This document shows positions 20,365 to 31,441 of a stretch of 64,000 bases of DNA, piece by piece. The notes beneath the pieces were generated by a model. It was given only the letters and a program-made list of their open reading frames with translations. It searched no databases and was not told where the DNA came from. Location of the stretch: positions 1 through 64,000 of the forward strand of contig DYFK01000010.1 of the NCBI GenBank assembly GCA_020725265.1, written 5' to 3'. The translations under genes were made by a program, and so were the position numbers. The stretch comes from Hydrogenophilus sp. (GTDB taxonomy: Bacteria > Pseudomonadota > Gammaproteobacteria > Burkholderiales > Thiobacillaceae). Within the stretch, counting starts at the first letter, position 1, and each line of letters begins with the position of its first letter.

Positions 20365-23300
20365 GGCCCTGCTCCTTGTCGTTGGTCTGGGCGGCGTCCG
20401 GCCGCGCCGTGTCGTCGCCCCGGCCGCTGATCAGGCGATAGAACAGCGGCACGAAGAATATGGCCAGGAAGGTGGCGGCGAGCATGCCGCCCATGACGCC
20501 GGTGCCGATGGCGTGGCGCGCCGAGGCGCCGGCGCCGGTGCTGATGGCCAGCGGCAGCACGCCGAGGATGAAGGCCAGCGAGGTCATCAGGATCGGTCGG
20601 AAGCGCAGGCGAGCGGCTTCCAGCGCGGCCTGGCTGGTGGCCATGCCTTCGCCCTGTTTGTGCAGCGCGAACTCGACGATCAGGATGGCGTTCTTCGCCG
20701 CCAGGCCGACCAGGGTGACCAGGCCGATCTGGAAATAGACGTCGTTGTTCATCTCGCGCAGCCAGACCGCCAGCAGCGCGCCGAACAGGCCGAAGGGCAG
20801 CGCCAGCAGCACCGACAGCGGCAGGCTCCAGCGGTTGTACTGGGCCGCCAGGATCAGGAACACCATGACGATGCCCATGCCCAGCGCCAGGTTGGAAGCG
20901 CCGCCGGTGCGCTTTTCCTGATACGAGGCGCCGCCCCAGTCGAAGCTGAAATCATCGGGCAGATGGTCGCGCGCCAACTGTTCCATCAGCGCGATGGCCT
21001 GGCCGGAGCTGTAGCCGGGCGCGGCGGAGCCGATGACCTTGGCGGCGGGGGCGTTGTTGAAGCGTTCCACGATCTCCGGGCCGGTGACGTAGTCGACGCG
21101 CGCCAATGCCGACAACGGAATCATGGCCCCCGACGTGCTTTTCACATGCACGCCGCCAATGTCCGACGGGTTGCGGCGAAAGCCGGGTTCCGCCTGCATC
21201 TGCACGGTCCAGGTGCGGCCGTGGCGGTTGAAATCGTTGACGTAGTAGCTGCCCAGGGTTGCCGCCAGGGTGTCGTACACCGCGTTGATCGGCACGCCCA
21301 GCGACTTTGCCCGTTCCCGGTCGAGGTCGACGTAGACCTGCGGCACGCTGGCGCGGAACAGGGTGTTGAGGCCGACCAGTTCGGAACGGTCGCGCGCCTT
21401 GGCGAGGAATTCCTGGGTCACCTGTTCCAATCGTTTGGCGCCGCCCTCGCCCTTGTTCTGGATGTAGAACTCGAAGCCGCCGGTCTCGCCCAGGCCCATG
21501 ATCGCCGGCGGGTTGAAGGCGAACACGATGGCTTCCTTGATCGCCGAGGCGCCGATGAACATGCCGCCGATGTGCTGGTCGACGTGACTTGGCCGCTCGT
21601 CCCAGTCCTTCAGGGTCACGAACATGGTGCCGGCGGAGGTGCGCATGCCGTTCGAGAGCAGGTCGAAACCGGCGAAGCTGACCGTGTGCTTGACCGCCGG
21701 GTCGGCCAGGGCGATGGCCTCGACCCGGTCCATCACCGCTTCGGTGCGTTGCAGCGAGGCGCCGTCCGGGAGGATGGCGGCGGTGATGTAATAGCCCTGA
21801 TCCTCCGGCGGCACGAAGCTGCCGGGCACCATGCGGCCGAGCTGGAAGGTCAGCGCGATCATGCCGGCGAACAGCAACAGCGCGATCAGCGCGCGCTTCA
21901 TCATCCAGGCCACGCCGGCCGTGTAATGCCGGGTGACACGGCCGAACCAGGCGTTGAACCAGGCGAAGAAACGGCCTTCCTGTTTGTGTTCGTCGCGCAG
22001 CACCACCGCGCACAGCGCCGGCGTCAGGGTCAGCGCGACGACGCCGGAAATCGCCACGGCGATGGCGATGGTGATCGCGAACTGGCGGTACAGCTCGCCG
22101 GCCAGGCCACCCAGGAAGGCGACTGGAATGAACACCGAACTCAGTACCAGGACGATGGCGATGATCGGCGAGGTCACCTCGCGCATCGCCGCGTAGGCTG
22201 CCTCGCGCGGTGTCTTGCCTTCCTCGCTCATGTGCCGCTCGACGTTCTCCAGCACGACGATGGCGTCGTCGACGACGATGCCGATCGAAAGCACCAGGCC
22301 GAACAGCGTCAGCGTGTTGATCGAATAGCCGAGCAGCCAGAGCCCGGCGAAGGCGCCGATCAGCGACACCGGCACCGCCAGGAACGGGATCACGCTGGCG
22401 CGCCAGTTGCCGAGGAACAGATAGACCACGAGGAACACCAGCAGCATGGCCTCGGCCAGGGTCTTCACCACCTCGCGGATGGAGACCTCGACGAAGCGCG
22501 TGGTGTCGTAGGGGATGGAATAGCTCACCCCGGCCGGAAAGCGCGTGGACAGTTCATCCATGCTCGCGCGCACCGCGCGCGCGGTGTCCAGCGCGTTGGC
22601 GCCGGATTGCAGGAACACGCCGATCAGCGTCGCCGGCTGGCCGTTGACCTTGCCGCTGAAGTCATAGTCCTTGGCGCCCAGTTCGACCCGGGCGACGTCT
22701 TTCAGGCGCAGCAGCGAGCCATCCGGATTGGCGCGCAGGATGATGTTCTCGAATTCGCGGGCATCCTTCAGGCGGCCCTGGGTGGTCAGCGTATAGGTCA
22801 GTTCCTGGCCGTTGGCGGCCGGTTCCTGGCCGATCTTGCCGGCGGCGAACTGGGCGTTCTGCTCCTGGATCGCCGCGATCACCTCGGTTGGCGCCAGTTT
22901 GAGCTGGTTCAGCCGATCCAGCCTGAGCCAGACCCGCATCGCGTAATCCTTGGCGCCGAACACTTGTACGTTGGCCGCGCCGGGAATGCGCTTGAGGCTG
23001 TCGAGCAGGTGGATGGTGGCGTAGTTGCTCAGATAGACCGCGTCGTGGCGACTCTCCGGCGATTGCAGCGCGATCACCTGCAGGAACGACGACGACGATT
23101 TCTGCACGGTCACGCCGATGCGCCGCACTTCCAGCGGCAGGCGCGGTTCGGCCAGGCGCACCCGGTTCTGCACGTTGACCGCGGCGGCGTCGACGTCGGT
23201 GCCGACGTCGAAGGTGACGTTGATGGTCACCGTGCCGTTGGCCGAGCTGGTCGACGACAGGAAGATCATCTTCTCGACGCCGTTGATCTGTTCCTCCAGC

Positions 23301-23494
23301 GGCGCCGCCACGGTCTGTTCCAGTACTTCGGCGGAGGCACCTGGCCACACCGCCGTGACCGTGACCACCGGCGGCGAGATTTCCGGATATTGCGCGATCG
23401 GCAACTCGCGCATGGCGGCCAGGCCGGCGAGCACGATGAAGATGGAGATCACCGCCGCGAAGATCGGGCGGTCGATGAAGAAACGGGAGAGCAT
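20357..23494 (-). CDS. RND multidrug efflux pump (HAE1 family), system 1
   Basis: A 1045-residue inner-membrane trimeric pump that uses the proton gradient to export drugs or solvents. It has the twelve-helix RND layout with a first helix starting [20 protein letters not shown]. The proton-relay Asp pair is in IGIVVDDAIVVLENVER (TM4) and the Lys in [12 protein letters not shown] (TM10). Two large periplasmic loops each contain porter motifs. It lies 12 bases after its adaptor gene. The substrate cannot be predicted reliably. Confidence 0.95.
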   Translation of the reverse strand: MLSRFFIDRPIFAAVISIFIVLAGLAAMRELPIAQYPEISPPVVTVTAVWPGASAEVLEQTVAAPLEEQINGVEKMIFLSSTSSANGTVTINVTFDVGTDVDAAAVNVQNRVRLAEPRLPLEVRRIGVTVQKSSSSFLQVIALQSPESRHDAVYLSNYATIHLLDSLKRIPGAANVQVFGAKDYAMRVWLRLDRLNQLKLAPTEVIAAIQEQNAQFAAGKIGQEPAANGQELTYTLTTQGRLKDAREFENIILRANPDGSLLRLKDVARVELGAKDYDFSGKVNGQPATLIGVFLQSGANALDTARAVRASMDELSTRFPAGVSYSIPYDTTRFVEVSIREVVKTLAEAMLLVFLVVYLFLGNWRASVIPFLAVPVSLIGAFAGLWLLGYSINTLTLFGLVLSIGIVVDDAIVVLENVERHMSEEGKTPREAAYAAMREVTSPIIAIVLVLSSVFIPVAFLGGLAGELYRQFAITIAIAVAISGVVALTLTPALCAVVLRDEHKQEGRFFAWFNAWFGRVTRHYTAGVAWMMKRALIALLLFAGMIALTFQLGRMVPGSFVPPEDQGYYITAAILPDGASLQRTEAVMDRVEAIALADPAVKHTVSFAGFDLLSNGMRTSAGTMFVTLKDWDERPSHVDQHIGGMFIGASAIKEAIVFAFNPPAIMGLGETGGFEFYIQNKGEGGAKRLEQVTQEFLAKARDRSELVGLNTLFRASVPQVYVDLDRERAKSLGVPINAVYDTLAATLGSYYVNDFNRHGRTWTVQMQAEPGFRRNPSDIGGVHVKSTSGAMIPLSALARVDYVTGPEIVERFNNAPAAKVIGSAAPGYSSGQAIALMEQLARDHLPDDFSFDWGGASYQEKRTGGASNLALGMGIVMVFLILAAQYNRWSLPLSVLLALPFGLFGALLAVWLREMNNDVYFQIGLVTLVGLAAKNAILIVEFALHKQGEGMATSQAALEAARLRFRPILMTSLAFILGVLPLAISTGAGASARHAIGTGVMGGMLAATFLAIFFVPLFYRLISGRGDDTARPDAAQTNDKEQGHA

Positions 23495-23506
23495 CGTCGG
23501 GCTCCG

Positions 23507-24712
23507 TCAGCTTTGGCCGCCAGGAACCGGCGCCGCGCCGGCTGGCGGCGCCGGTTCGCCGATCTGGACCGGCGCGCCGGGCATGACCTTGAGCGCGCCA
23601 TCGACGATGACCCGGTCGCCGGCCCGAAGCCCACCGTGGATCAGCCAGCGGTCGCCATGCCAGTCGCCGACCTCGACCGGCCGGGGCTCGGCCTTGTCCT
23701 CGGCGCCGATGACGTAGACGAACTTGCCGGCCGGCCCTTCCATCACCGCCCGTTGTGGCACCAGGATGGCGTCCGGCCGGGTCGCGCCGGACAGGATCAC
23801 GCGCACGAACTGGCCCGGGCTCAGGCGGCCGCCGGGGTTGGGTAGCTCGGCGCGGCCTTCCAGCGTGCCGGTTTCCGGGTGGACGCGGTGGTCACTGAAA
23901 TCCAGGTGTCCACGTTTGCCGTGGAGGCTGCCGTCGGCCAGCCGGATGGCGACCTCGAAGCGGCCGTTGGCGGGCAGGCGCAGGCGGCCGGCGGCGACCT
24001 CGGCATCGAGCTTGAGGCGGTCGCCTTCGGCGATGCCGAACAGCACCTGAATCGGGTCGAGTTGGGAGACCGTGGTCAACAGCGTCGCCTCGACGCCGGA
24101 CACCAGGCTGCCCTCGGACTTCTGGGCGCGCCCGGACAGACCGGAAATCGGCGCCTCGACCCGGGTGTAGCCGAGATTCAGGCGTGCTTCGCTGACCTGC
24201 GCGCGCGCGGCCAGCACCTGGGCGGCGGCGATCGCCTCCGCCGAGACGGCGTCATCCAGCTCCTTGCGGCTGATCGCGCGTGCCTCGGCCAGCGGTTTCA
24301 ACCGCGCGGCCTCGCGCCGGGCGCGTTCCAGCTCCGCTTCGGCGCGCGCCAGCTCGGCCTCGACCTTGTCGAGCGCGGCCTGGAACGGCGCCGGGTCGAT
24401 CTGGAACATCGGCGCGCCGGCGGCCACCGGCCGGCCTTCCGCGTACAGGCGTTTTTGCAGGATGCCGGTGACCCGCGCGCGGATTTCGACGTCGCGCACG
24501 CCGACCGTCTGACCGGTGTATTCGAAGTCGACAGGAACGGTTTCCGGCTGCGCGGTGATCACGGACACCATGGCCGGCGGCATGCCACCGGCGGGCGCGC
24601 CATGCTCGCCGCCACGCTGGCAGCCGGACAGGGCCAGGCCGGCGCAGAGCGCGAGCGCGACCACGGCGCGCGGTTGGACGGATGGCAAGGGGAAAACGAC
24701 TGGGTGTCGCAC
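23507..24712 (-). CDS. RND periplasmic adaptor lipoprotein, system 1
   Basis: Membrane-fusion protein linking pump 1 to its channel, about 401 residues. The signal ends in lipobox LSGC. Then come the barrel-sandwich/lipoyl half TVPVDFEYTGQTVGVRDVEI, a coiled-coil hairpin (about 85-160, rich in AELARAEAELER) and the closing half with LGYTRVEAPISGLSG. The preferred GTG start at 24712 follows AGGGAG at about seven bases; an ATG at 24796 overlaps the previous stop by four bases and would add 28 residues before the signal peptide. Confidence 0.92.
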   Translation of the reverse strand: MRHPVVFPLPSVQPRAVVALALCAGLALSGCQRGGEHGAPAGGMPPAMVSVITAQPETVPVDFEYTGQTVGVRDVEIRARVTGILQKRLYAEGRPVAAGAPMFQIDPAPFQAALDKVEAELARAEAELERARREAARLKPLAEARAISRKELDDAVSAEAIAAAQVLAARAQVSEARLNLGYTRVEAPISGLSGRAQKSEGSLVSGVEATLLTTVSQLDPIQVLFGIAEGDRLKLDAEVAAGRLRLPANGRFEVAIRLADGSLHGKRGHLDFSDHRVHPETGTLEGRAELPNPGGRLSPGQFVRVILSGATRPDAILVPQRAVMEGPAGKFVYVIGAEDKAEPRPVEVGDWHGDRWLIHGGLRAGDRVIVDGALKVMPGAPVQIGEPAPPAGAAPVPGGQS

Positions 24713-24792
24713 GGTGAACTCCCTGTGAGCAGAAGGTTTTTCGCGAATGATGGTCGCCATCGATGACTCCGACAACCTCGGCCTGAACGTTG

Positions 24793-26196
24793 TCATTGCC
24801 AGCCGCCGCCGAGCGCGCGGTACAGCGTCACCCGGTTGGTCGCTTCGGCCGTGCGCATGTCGATCAGCTCCTGTTCGGCGGCATGGCGGGTGCGCTCGGC
24901 GTCGAGCAGACCGAGATGGCTATCGATGCCACCCCGGTAGCGCGCTTCGGTCAGGCGCGCGGCATCGGCGGCGGCGGCGGCCAGGCGCTGGTGGGCGTCG
25001 AGCCGCTCGGCCAGACTGGCGCGTTCGGCGAGCGCGTCGGCGACTTCCCGGAAGGCGGTCTGGATGGCTTTCTCGTATGTGGCCAACTGGATGTCGCGTT
25101 GCGCGGTCGCCGTCTCCAGGCCGGCTCGCAGGCGGCCGGACTCGAAAATCGGCAGATGGATGCGCGGCGCGAAACTCCAGGTACCGGAACCGCCGGCGAA
25201 CAGACCATCGAGCGCGGCGCTGGCGGTACCGACGGCGGTGGTCAGGGTGATGCTCGGGAAAAATGCCGCGCGCGCCGCGCCGATGTCGGCGTTGGCGGCG
25301 CGCAACGCGTGCTCGGCCTGAAGGATGTCGGGGCGCCGGACCAACACCTCCGAGGCCACGCCAGCGGGCGGGCCGGCCAGCGTGGTCGCGCCATCACCCA
25401 GTTCCGCCGGCCGCCATTCGGCGGGAACCGTGGCCCCGGCGAGCAGATTCAGCGCGTTCTCGGCCTGGCTCGCCAGCGCCGCGTGCAGCGCGGCCTGGGC
25501 GCGGGCGCTTTCCATCAGGGTTTCAGCCTGGCGCAGGTCGAGCGCGGAAACCATGCCGATCTCGAAACCGCGCCGGATCAGCCGGTACGACTCGGTTCGA
25601 TTGTCGCGAGTGCGTTCGGCCAGGCTCAGCCGCTCGCGCTCGGCGGCCAGCGTCAGCCAGGCCCGCGCGACTTCCGCGACCAGACTGATCCGGGCCGCCC
25701 GGTGGGCTTCCTCGGTCGCCAGGTAGCTTTCCAGCGCGCGTGTTTCCAGGGCGCGGACGCGGCCGAAGAAATCCAGCTCGTAGCTCGCGAAACCGAGCGT
25801 GGCGCTGTACTGACGACTGGTGGTGGCCTCGCCCCGGGCGGACAGATCGGCCGGCAGGCGTTGCGCGGTCTTGCCGCCATCGATGCCGATCGAGGGCAGC
25901 AGGTCGGCGCCCTGAATCCGGTATTGCGCGCGCGCCTTCTCGATATTGAGCGCGGCCACGCGCAGATCGCGGTTGTTTGCCAGCGCCAGCGCGATCACTT
26001 CGCGCAGCCGGGAATCGGTGAAGAAATCGCGCCAGGCGACGGCGTCGGCGGCCGGCGCGGTCGATGCCGTCGCGTCGGCGCCGGGGAAGCGATCCGGCAC
26101 CGGCGCCGCCGGCCGCGCAGGCTCCGGCAGCGAGGAACAGGCGCCGAGCAGCGCGGTGGCGCAGGCCAGGGCCAGGAGATGGAACCGGGGCATCAT
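24793..26196 (-). CDS. Outer-membrane efflux channel lipoprotein (NodT/OprM type), system 2
   Basis: A 467-residue TolC-like channel with a lipoprotein signal (ALLGAC, then SSLPEP). Repeats typical of the family: [20 protein letters not shown] and [20 protein letters not shown]. It is third in the operon and belongs with the pump upstream of it. It overlaps that pump gene by four bases (ATGA). It resembles the system-1 channel in layout but differs clearly in sequence, so the two systems are not a recent duplication. Confidence 0.93.
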   Translation of the reverse strand: MMPRFHLLALACATALLGACSSLPEPARPAAPVPDRFPGADATASTAPAADAVAWRDFFTDSRLREVIALALANNRDLRVAALNIEKARAQYRIQGADLLPSIGIDGGKTAQRLPADLSARGEATTSRQYSATLGFASYELDFFGRVRALETRALESYLATEEAHRAARISLVAEVARAWLTLAAERERLSLAERTRDNRTESYRLIRRGFEIGMVSALDLRQAETLMESARAQAALHAALASQAENALNLLAGATVPAEWRPAELGDGATTLAGPPAGVASEVLVRRPDILQAEHALRAANADIGAARAAFFPSITLTTAVGTASAALDGLFAGGSGTWSFAPRIHLPIFESGRLRAGLETATAQRDIQLATYEKAIQTAFREVADALAERASLAERLDAHQRLAAAAADAARLTEARYRGGIDSHLGLLDAERTRHAAEQELIDMRTAEATNRVTLYRALGGGWQ

Positions 26197-29100
26197 GGCG
26201 CCTCCCGCGTGGTGCCGGCGGCGGTGACCGCGGCCGGCCGGTCCTTGAACAGCCGCTTGATCAGCACGTAGAACAGCGGAATGAAGAAGATGCCGAGCAG
26301 GGTGCCGGCGATGGTGCCACCGAGTACGCCGCTGCCGACCGCGTTCTGGGCGCCGGAACCGGCGCCGGTGGCGAGCGCCAGCGGCAGCACGCCAAAGCCG
26401 AAGGCGAGCGAGGTCATCAGGATCGGGCGCAGGCGCATGCGCGCCGCCGTCAGTGTCGCCGCGATCAGCTCCTTGCCTTCCTGCTCCATCTGGGTCTTGG
26501 CGAACTCGACGATCAGGATCGCGTTCTTGGCCGACAGGCCGATGGTGGCGAGCAGGGCGACCTGGAAATAGATGTCGTTGGACAGGCCCCGGCCGGTGGC
26601 CGCCAGCACCGCGCCGAACACACCCAGCGGTACCACCAGCATGACCGAGAACGGCACCGACCAGCTTTCATACAGCGCCGCCAGGCACAGGAACACCACC
26701 AGCAGCGACAGCGCGTACAACGCCGGCGCCTGGGAGCCGCTCCGGCGTTCCTCGAACGAGGTGCCGCTCCACTCGTGGCCGATGCCGGGCGGCAGCTTGG
26801 TCATGATCTCCTCCACCGCCGCCATGGCATCCCCGGACGACAGGCCAGGCGCGGCCTGGCCGAGGATTTCCAGCGACGGCTGGCCGTTGAAGCGTTCCAG
26901 ACGCGGCGATCCGTACACCCAGCGCGCCGAGGTGAAGGCCGACAGCGGCACCATGTCGCCGCGATCATTGCGGACGTACCACTTGTCCAGATCCTCCGGC
27001 GTCATGCGCGCGTGGGCATCGGCCTGGAGATAGACCTTCTTGACGCGGCCGCGATCGATGAAGTCGTTGACATAGGCGCCGCCCCAGGCGGTCATCAGGG
27101 TGTCGTTGATCGACGCCACCGGCACGCCGAGCGCGCCGGCCTTGGCATGGTCGATTTCGAGCTGGTATTCGGCGACATCGTCCTGGCCGTTCGGGCGCAC
27201 GCCGACCAGACGCCGGTCCTGCCCGGCCAGGCCGAGGAACTGGTTGCGGGCGGCGACCAGGGCGTCGTGGCCGAGTCCGGCGCGATCCTGAAGCTGGACG
27301 TTGAAGCCGGACGAGGTGCCCAGCTCGATCACCGCCGGCGGCACGAACGGGAACACCATGGCCTCCCGGATGTCCTGGAAGGCCGTCCGCGCGCGCGCGG
27401 CGATGGACTGGACGTCCGAACCCGGCGCCACGCGCTGGCTCCAGTCCTTCATGTTGACGAAGGCGATGCCCATGTTCTGGCCGCTGCCGGCGAAGCTGAA
27501 ACCGGCCGCCGCGAAGATGGATTCGACGTTGTCCTTCTCGTCTTCCAGGAAATGCCGCTCGATCTTCTTCAGCACTTCCACCGTGCGTTCCTGGGTGGCG
27601 CCGGCCGGCAGGATGACCTGACTGAACATCACGCCCTGATCTTCATCGGGCAGGAAGGAAGTGGGCAGCCGCGCGAACAGCAGCGCCAGCACGCCGATGA
27701 TGGCGAGGTAGACCGCCAGGAAGCGCAGGCCGCGGCGCAACAGCTTGTCGACCGCCGACTCGTAGCGCCGGGTGTTGCGCGCGAACATCCGGTTGAACCA
27801 GCCGAAGAAACCGGAGAACCAGCCGTGTTCGCCATGACCGTGGCCTTGTTCGACCGGCTTCAGCATGGTCGCGCACAAGGCCGGCGTGAAGATGATCGCC
27901 ACCAGTACCGAGAGCGCCATGGCCGAAACGATGGTGATCGAGAACTGCCGGTAAATGACGCCGGTGGCGCCACCGAAGAACGCCATCGGCACGAACACGG
28001 CGGCCAATACCAGGCCGATGCCGACCAGCGCGCCGGTGATCTGGCGCATCGACTTGCGGGTCGCCTCCTTGGGCGACAGGCCTTCCTCGGTCATCAGCCG
28101 TTCGACGTTCTCGACCACGACGATGGCATCGTCGACCAGCAGACCGATCGCCAGCACCAGGCCGAACATGGTCAGGGTGTTGATCGAGAATCCGAAGGCC
28201 GCCATCACGCCGAAAGTGCCGAGCAGGACCACCGGCACCGCGATGGTGGGAATCAGGGTGGCGCGCAGGTTCTGCAGGAACAGGAACATCACCAGGAACA
28301 CCAGCGCGATGGCCTCGGCCAGGGTCTTCGCCACGCCCAGGATCGACAACCTGACGAACGGCGTGGTGTCGTAGGGCACCACCACCTCGACCCCGGCCGG
28401 GAAGTAGGGCTTCATCTCCTCCAGCTTGGCGCGCACCGCCTTGGCGGTGTCCAGCGCGTTGGCGCCGGCGGCCAGACGGATGCCGATGCCCGAGGCCGGC
28501 TGGCCCTTGAAGCGACCGATGATGCCGTAGTTCTCGGCGCCGATCTCGACGCGGGCGACATCCTTCAAGCGTACCTCGCCGCCTTCGCGGGAGCCGCGCA
28601 GCAGGATGCGCTCGAACTGTTCCACCGTTTCCAGACGGTTCTGCGCGGTCAGCGTCGCGGTGAAACCTTGGCCGGGCAGCGCCGGCGTGCCGCCGAGCTG
28701 ACCGGCGGAGACCTGCGCGTTCTGCGCGCGGATCGCCGCCTGGACGTCGGCCGGCGTCAGCCGGTACTGGTGGAGCCGGGCCGGATCGAGCCAGATGCGC
28801 ATCGCGTACTGGGCGCCGAATACCTGCACCTCGCCGACGCCACGGACGCGCGACAGCGGATCCTGCACCGAGGCGGTCAGGAAATCGGCGAGATCGTTAC
28901 GGCTCAGGCTACCGTCGCTGGAGACGAAACCGACGATCATCAGGAAGTTTCGCGTCGATTTCGCCACCTGCACGCCTTGCTGCTGCACCGCCAGCGGCAA
29001 CAGCGGCAGGGCGAGCTGGAGCTTGTTCTGCACCTGCACCTGGGCGATGTCGGGGTCGGTATCGGCGTCGAAGGTGAGGGTCAGTGTCGCCCGGCCGTAG

Positions 29101-29351
29101 GAATCGGACGACGCGTTCATGTACAGCAGGCCATCCAGGCCGGTCATCTTCTGCTCGATGATCTGCGTCACCGAGTCCTCCACGGTCTTCGCGGAGGCGC
29201 CCGGATAATTCGCGTTGATGGCGATGGTTGGCGGCGCGATGGCCGGATACTGGGCCACCGGCAGGGCCAGGATGGCCAGGCCGCCGGCGAGCATGATGAC
29301 GATGGCGATGACCCAGGCGAAGATCGGCCGGTCGATGAAGAAGCGGGCCAT
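26193..29351 (-). CDS. RND multidrug efflux pump (HAE1/AcrB-like), system 2
   Basis: A 1052-residue AcrB/MexB-like pump starting [20 protein letters not shown]. It carries the Asp pair in [19 protein letters not shown] (about 407), the TM10 Lys in [14 protein letters not shown] and the C-terminal [19 protein letters not shown]. The ATG at 29351 gives the standard N-terminus; an upstream in-frame extension to 29477 is inside the adaptor gene. It is closer to classical AcrB than the system-1 pump, so broad hydrophobic-drug export is likely but inferred. Confidence 0.95.
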   Translation of the reverse strand: MARFFIDRPIFAWVIAIVIMLAGGLAILALPVAQYPAIAPPTIAINANYPGASAKTVEDSVTQIIEQKMTGLDGLLYMNASSDSYGRATLTLTFDADTDPDIAQVQVQNKLQLALPLLPLAVQQQGVQVAKSTRNFLMIVGFVSSDGSLSRNDLADFLTASVQDPLSRVRGVGEVQVFGAQYAMRIWLDPARLHQYRLTPADVQAAIRAQNAQVSAGQLGGTPALPGQGFTATLTAQNRLETVEQFERILLRGSREGGEVRLKDVARVEIGAENYGIIGRFKGQPASGIGIRLAAGANALDTAKAVRAKLEEMKPYFPAGVEVVVPYDTTPFVRLSILGVAKTLAEAIALVFLVMFLFLQNLRATLIPTIAVPVVLLGTFGVMAAFGFSINTLTMFGLVLAIGLLVDDAIVVVENVERLMTEEGLSPKEATRKSMRQITGALVGIGLVLAAVFVPMAFFGGATGVIYRQFSITIVSAMALSVLVAIIFTPALCATMLKPVEQGHGHGEHGWFSGFFGWFNRMFARNTRRYESAVDKLLRRGLRFLAVYLAIIGVLALLFARLPTSFLPDEDQGVMFSQVILPAGATQERTVEVLKKIERHFLEDEKDNVESIFAAAGFSFAGSGQNMGIAFVNMKDWSQRVAPGSDVQSIAARARTAFQDIREAMVFPFVPPAVIELGTSSGFNVQLQDRAGLGHDALVAARNQFLGLAGQDRRLVGVRPNGQDDVAEYQLEIDHAKAGALGVPVASINDTLMTAWGGAYVNDFIDRGRVKKVYLQADAHARMTPEDLDKWYVRNDRGDMVPLSAFTSARWVYGSPRLERFNGQPSLEILGQAAPGLSSGDAMAAVEEIMTKLPPGIGHEWSGTSFEERRSGSQAPALYALSLLVVFLCLAALYESWSVPFSVMLVVPLGVFGAVLAATGRGLSNDIYFQVALLATIGLSAKNAILIVEFAKTQMEQEGKELIAATLTAARMRLRPILMTSLAFGFGVLPLALATGAGSGAQNAVGSGVLGGTIAGTLLGIFFIPLFYVLIKRLFKDRPAAVTAAGTTREAP

Positions 29352-29361
29352 GGTTTCGGCC

Positions 29362-30552
29362 TCAGCGCGTCGGGGCGGTGGGCGGGGTCGGGGTATCCCC
29401 GGCGCCCGCCGCCTGAACGCGGACCGGATTGCCCGGTCGGGCGCGTTGCAAGCCTTCGACGATGATCCGATCACCATTGGCGAGGCCTTCGGTCACCACC
29501 CACTGGTCGCCGCGCGACTCGCCAACGGTGACCAGCCGCGCCTCGACCTTGTCGTCGGCGCCAACCACCATCACCTGGGCCCGGCCGCGGGCGTCGCGGC
29601 CAACCGCCGCGTGCGGCAGCGTGAAGACATCCTGGCTCACGCCCTGGGCCAGGCGCGCGCGCGCGTACATGCCCGGCAGCAGTTCCCCCCGGGGGTTGGG
29701 AAAGGTGGCGCGCAAGGTGACGCTGCCGGTGTCCTGGTCGACGGTGACCTCGGAAAACGCCAGCCGGCCTTCTCGCTCATATTCACGGCCGTCTTCCATG
29801 ATCAGGCGCACCGGCACGCCGCTGTCCGCCCCGCGCTTGAGCCGTCCTGACTCGACCTCGCGGCGCAGACGCAGCAGTTCGACGCTGGACTGGGTCAGAT
29901 CGACGTGGATCGGATCCAGTTGCTGGACGGTGGCCAGCGCCGTTTCCTGGTTCGCGGTCACCAGGGCGCCTGGCGTCACCGAGGATCGACCGACGCGGCC
30001 ACTGATCGGCGAGGTTACCCGGGTGAAGTCGAGATCCACGCGCGCCTTGTCGAGCGCGGCCCGGGCGGCGTCGATCTCGGCGCTCGCCTGTTTCAGCGCG
30101 GCCTGGGCCTCATCGTTGGCCTGCTTGCTGACCGCGTCGATCCTGACCAGCTCGGCATGGCGCTCGGCCTTGAGCCGGATCGCTTCCAGGTTGGCCTCGG
30201 CCCGCGCCAGGTTGGCGCGGGCACTGTCGAAAGCGGCCTGATAGGTCGCCGGGTCGATCCGGTAAAGCACCTGTCCTGCCTCGACCGTGCCGCCTTCGCG
30301 GAATAGCCGTTCCTTGACGATGCCGGTGACCTGGGGACGCAGTTCGGCGATCAGATAGGCGCTGGTGCGACCCGGTAATTCGGTGATCCGTGGCACCGAT
30401 ACCGTTCTGGCTTCGATCACCGATACCACCGGCGTTTCCGGAGCGCCGGTGGCGGGTGCCTGGCCTGGCTGGTCGCCACAGCCGGCGACCAGCAGGAGAC
30501 TGGCCAGCGCGAACCACGGTGTCGATGAACGGTAGCGGGGGTACGGTTGCAT
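29362..30552 (-). CDS. RND periplasmic adaptor lipoprotein (AcrA/MexA-like), system 2
   Basis: A 396-residue membrane-fusion protein and first gene of the six-gene efflux operon. The lipobox is LLVAGC (Cys about 25). AcrA hallmarks: [20 protein letters not shown], coiled coil 95-165, [19 protein letters not shown] and [20 protein letters not shown]. Its start lies about 50 bases from a palindromic operator shared with the divergent tetR-family gene. Confidence 0.94.
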   Translation of the reverse strand: MQPYPRYRSSTPWFALASLLLVAGCGDQPGQAPATGAPETPVVSVIEARTVSVPRITELPGRTSAYLIAELRPQVTGIVKERLFREGGTVEAGQVLYRIDPATYQAAFDSARANLARAEANLEAIRLKAERHAELVRIDAVSKQANDEAQAALKQASAEIDAARAALDKARVDLDFTRVTSPISGRVGRSSVTPGALVTANQETALATVQQLDPIHVDLTQSSVELLRLRREVESGRLKRGADSGVPVRLIMEDGREYEREGRLAFSEVTVDQDTGSVTLRATFPNPRGELLPGMYARARLAQGVSQDVFTLPHAAVGRDARGRAQVMVVGADDKVEARLVTVGESRGDQWVVTEGLANGDRIIVEGLQRARPGNPVRVQAAGAGDTPTPPTAPTR

Positions 30553-30600
30553 GATGGCCTTCCGGTGCGGTGGCGCGCGGTCGGGGCGCGAGCCAGAAAA

Positions 30601-30620
30601 TAGAATGAACGTTCAATCTA
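30601..30620. promoter_or_regulatory. TetR-type operator between efflux operon and regulator
   Basis: A 20-base near-perfect palindrome, symmetric at 18 of 20 positions, around the perfect core TGAACGTTCA (30606-30615). It lies in the divergent promoter region, next to the only AT-rich patch. The position and length are those of AcrR/TtgR-type operators. Confidence 0.7.
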
Positions 30621-30694
30621 TATTTTTGCGCGTGAAGATGCAAGACTTGCGTCCGCGCGATGCGTCATCGCGCGCATTCCGGAGTTCACCCTAC

Positions 30695-31309
30695 ATGCGG
30701 ATCGAAAACGAAAACACGGCGGAAGCGTCCCGCGCCGAAGCGCGTCGGGCGCAGATTCGCGCCGCCGCCGCCGAATGCTTCCGCCAGCATGGCTTCCATG
30801 GCACCAGCATCGCGCGGATTTCCCAGGAGGCCGGCATGAGCCCCGGCCATATCTACCACTACTTCGAGAACAAGGAAGCGATCATCGCCGACATCGTCGC
30901 CGAGGATCTCAAACGTCTGCTGGAGATGACCGCCGGCTGGCGCGCGGCCGCCGACGTCAAGTCGGCGATGGTCGAATGCGCGGTCCAGGGTGTCGCGGAG
31001 AATCTCGATCCCGGCATCGCCGCGTTGCAACTGGAAATCGTCGCCGAGGCCGCGCGCAATCCCCACATCGCCGACATCGTGCGCGCCGCCGACCAGCAAT
31101 GCCGGCGCAGCCTCACGGAAACCCTGAGGGCACTGCGACTGGCGGATGGCCGGGCCGACGACGAGGCGAGGATCGCCGGCATGGTGGAGACCCTGGCGGC
31201 GATGTTCGAGGGCTTGCGCGTGCGCGTGGTGCGCAATCCCGATCTCGATGGGGAAGCCGTGGCCCGGACGTTCCGCGGCGTGATCCTGCATCTATTGTCC
31301 GAACCCTGA
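30695..31309 (+). CDS. TetR/AcrR family transcriptional regulator
   Basis: A protein of about 204 residues, divergent from the efflux operon and probably its repressor. The N-terminal HTH (about 15-65) includes AAAECFRQHGFHGTSIARIS and AGMSPGHIYHYFENKEAII. The C-terminal ligand domain is helical and without recognisable specificity. The ATG at 30695 places the HTH normally; an upstream reading from 30551 would run through the operator. Confidence 0.9.
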   Translation: MRIENENTAEASRAEARRAQIRAAAAECFRQHGFHGTSIARISQEAGMSPGHIYHYFENKEAIIADIVAEDLKRLLEMTAGWRAAADVKSAMVECAVQGVAENLDPGIAALQLEIVAEAARNPHIADIVRAADQQCRRSLTETLRALRLADGRADDEARIAGMVETLAAMFEGLRVRVVRNPDLDGEAVARTFRGVILHLLSEP

Positions 31310-31441
31310 ATGTTGTTCCCCAGGCGCGCGAACGCGCATCGACGCACGGCCGACTTTATTCGAATTCGTTAATATTCCAAGCGCCGCCCCGGCGTCCTGT
31401 TATTTAATTCGCGATTGCCTCGATACGACCAGGGAATGATC

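Noticed and set aside
20261..23845. A 1194-residue open frame on the plus strand
   Set aside because: It is the mirror frame of the RND pump 1 gene; it is rich in His, Gln, Arg and Asp with no recognisable domain.
26064..29465. A 1133-residue open frame on the plus strand
   Set aside because: Antisense shadow of RND pump 2 in GC-rich DNA, with the same biased composition and no motifs.
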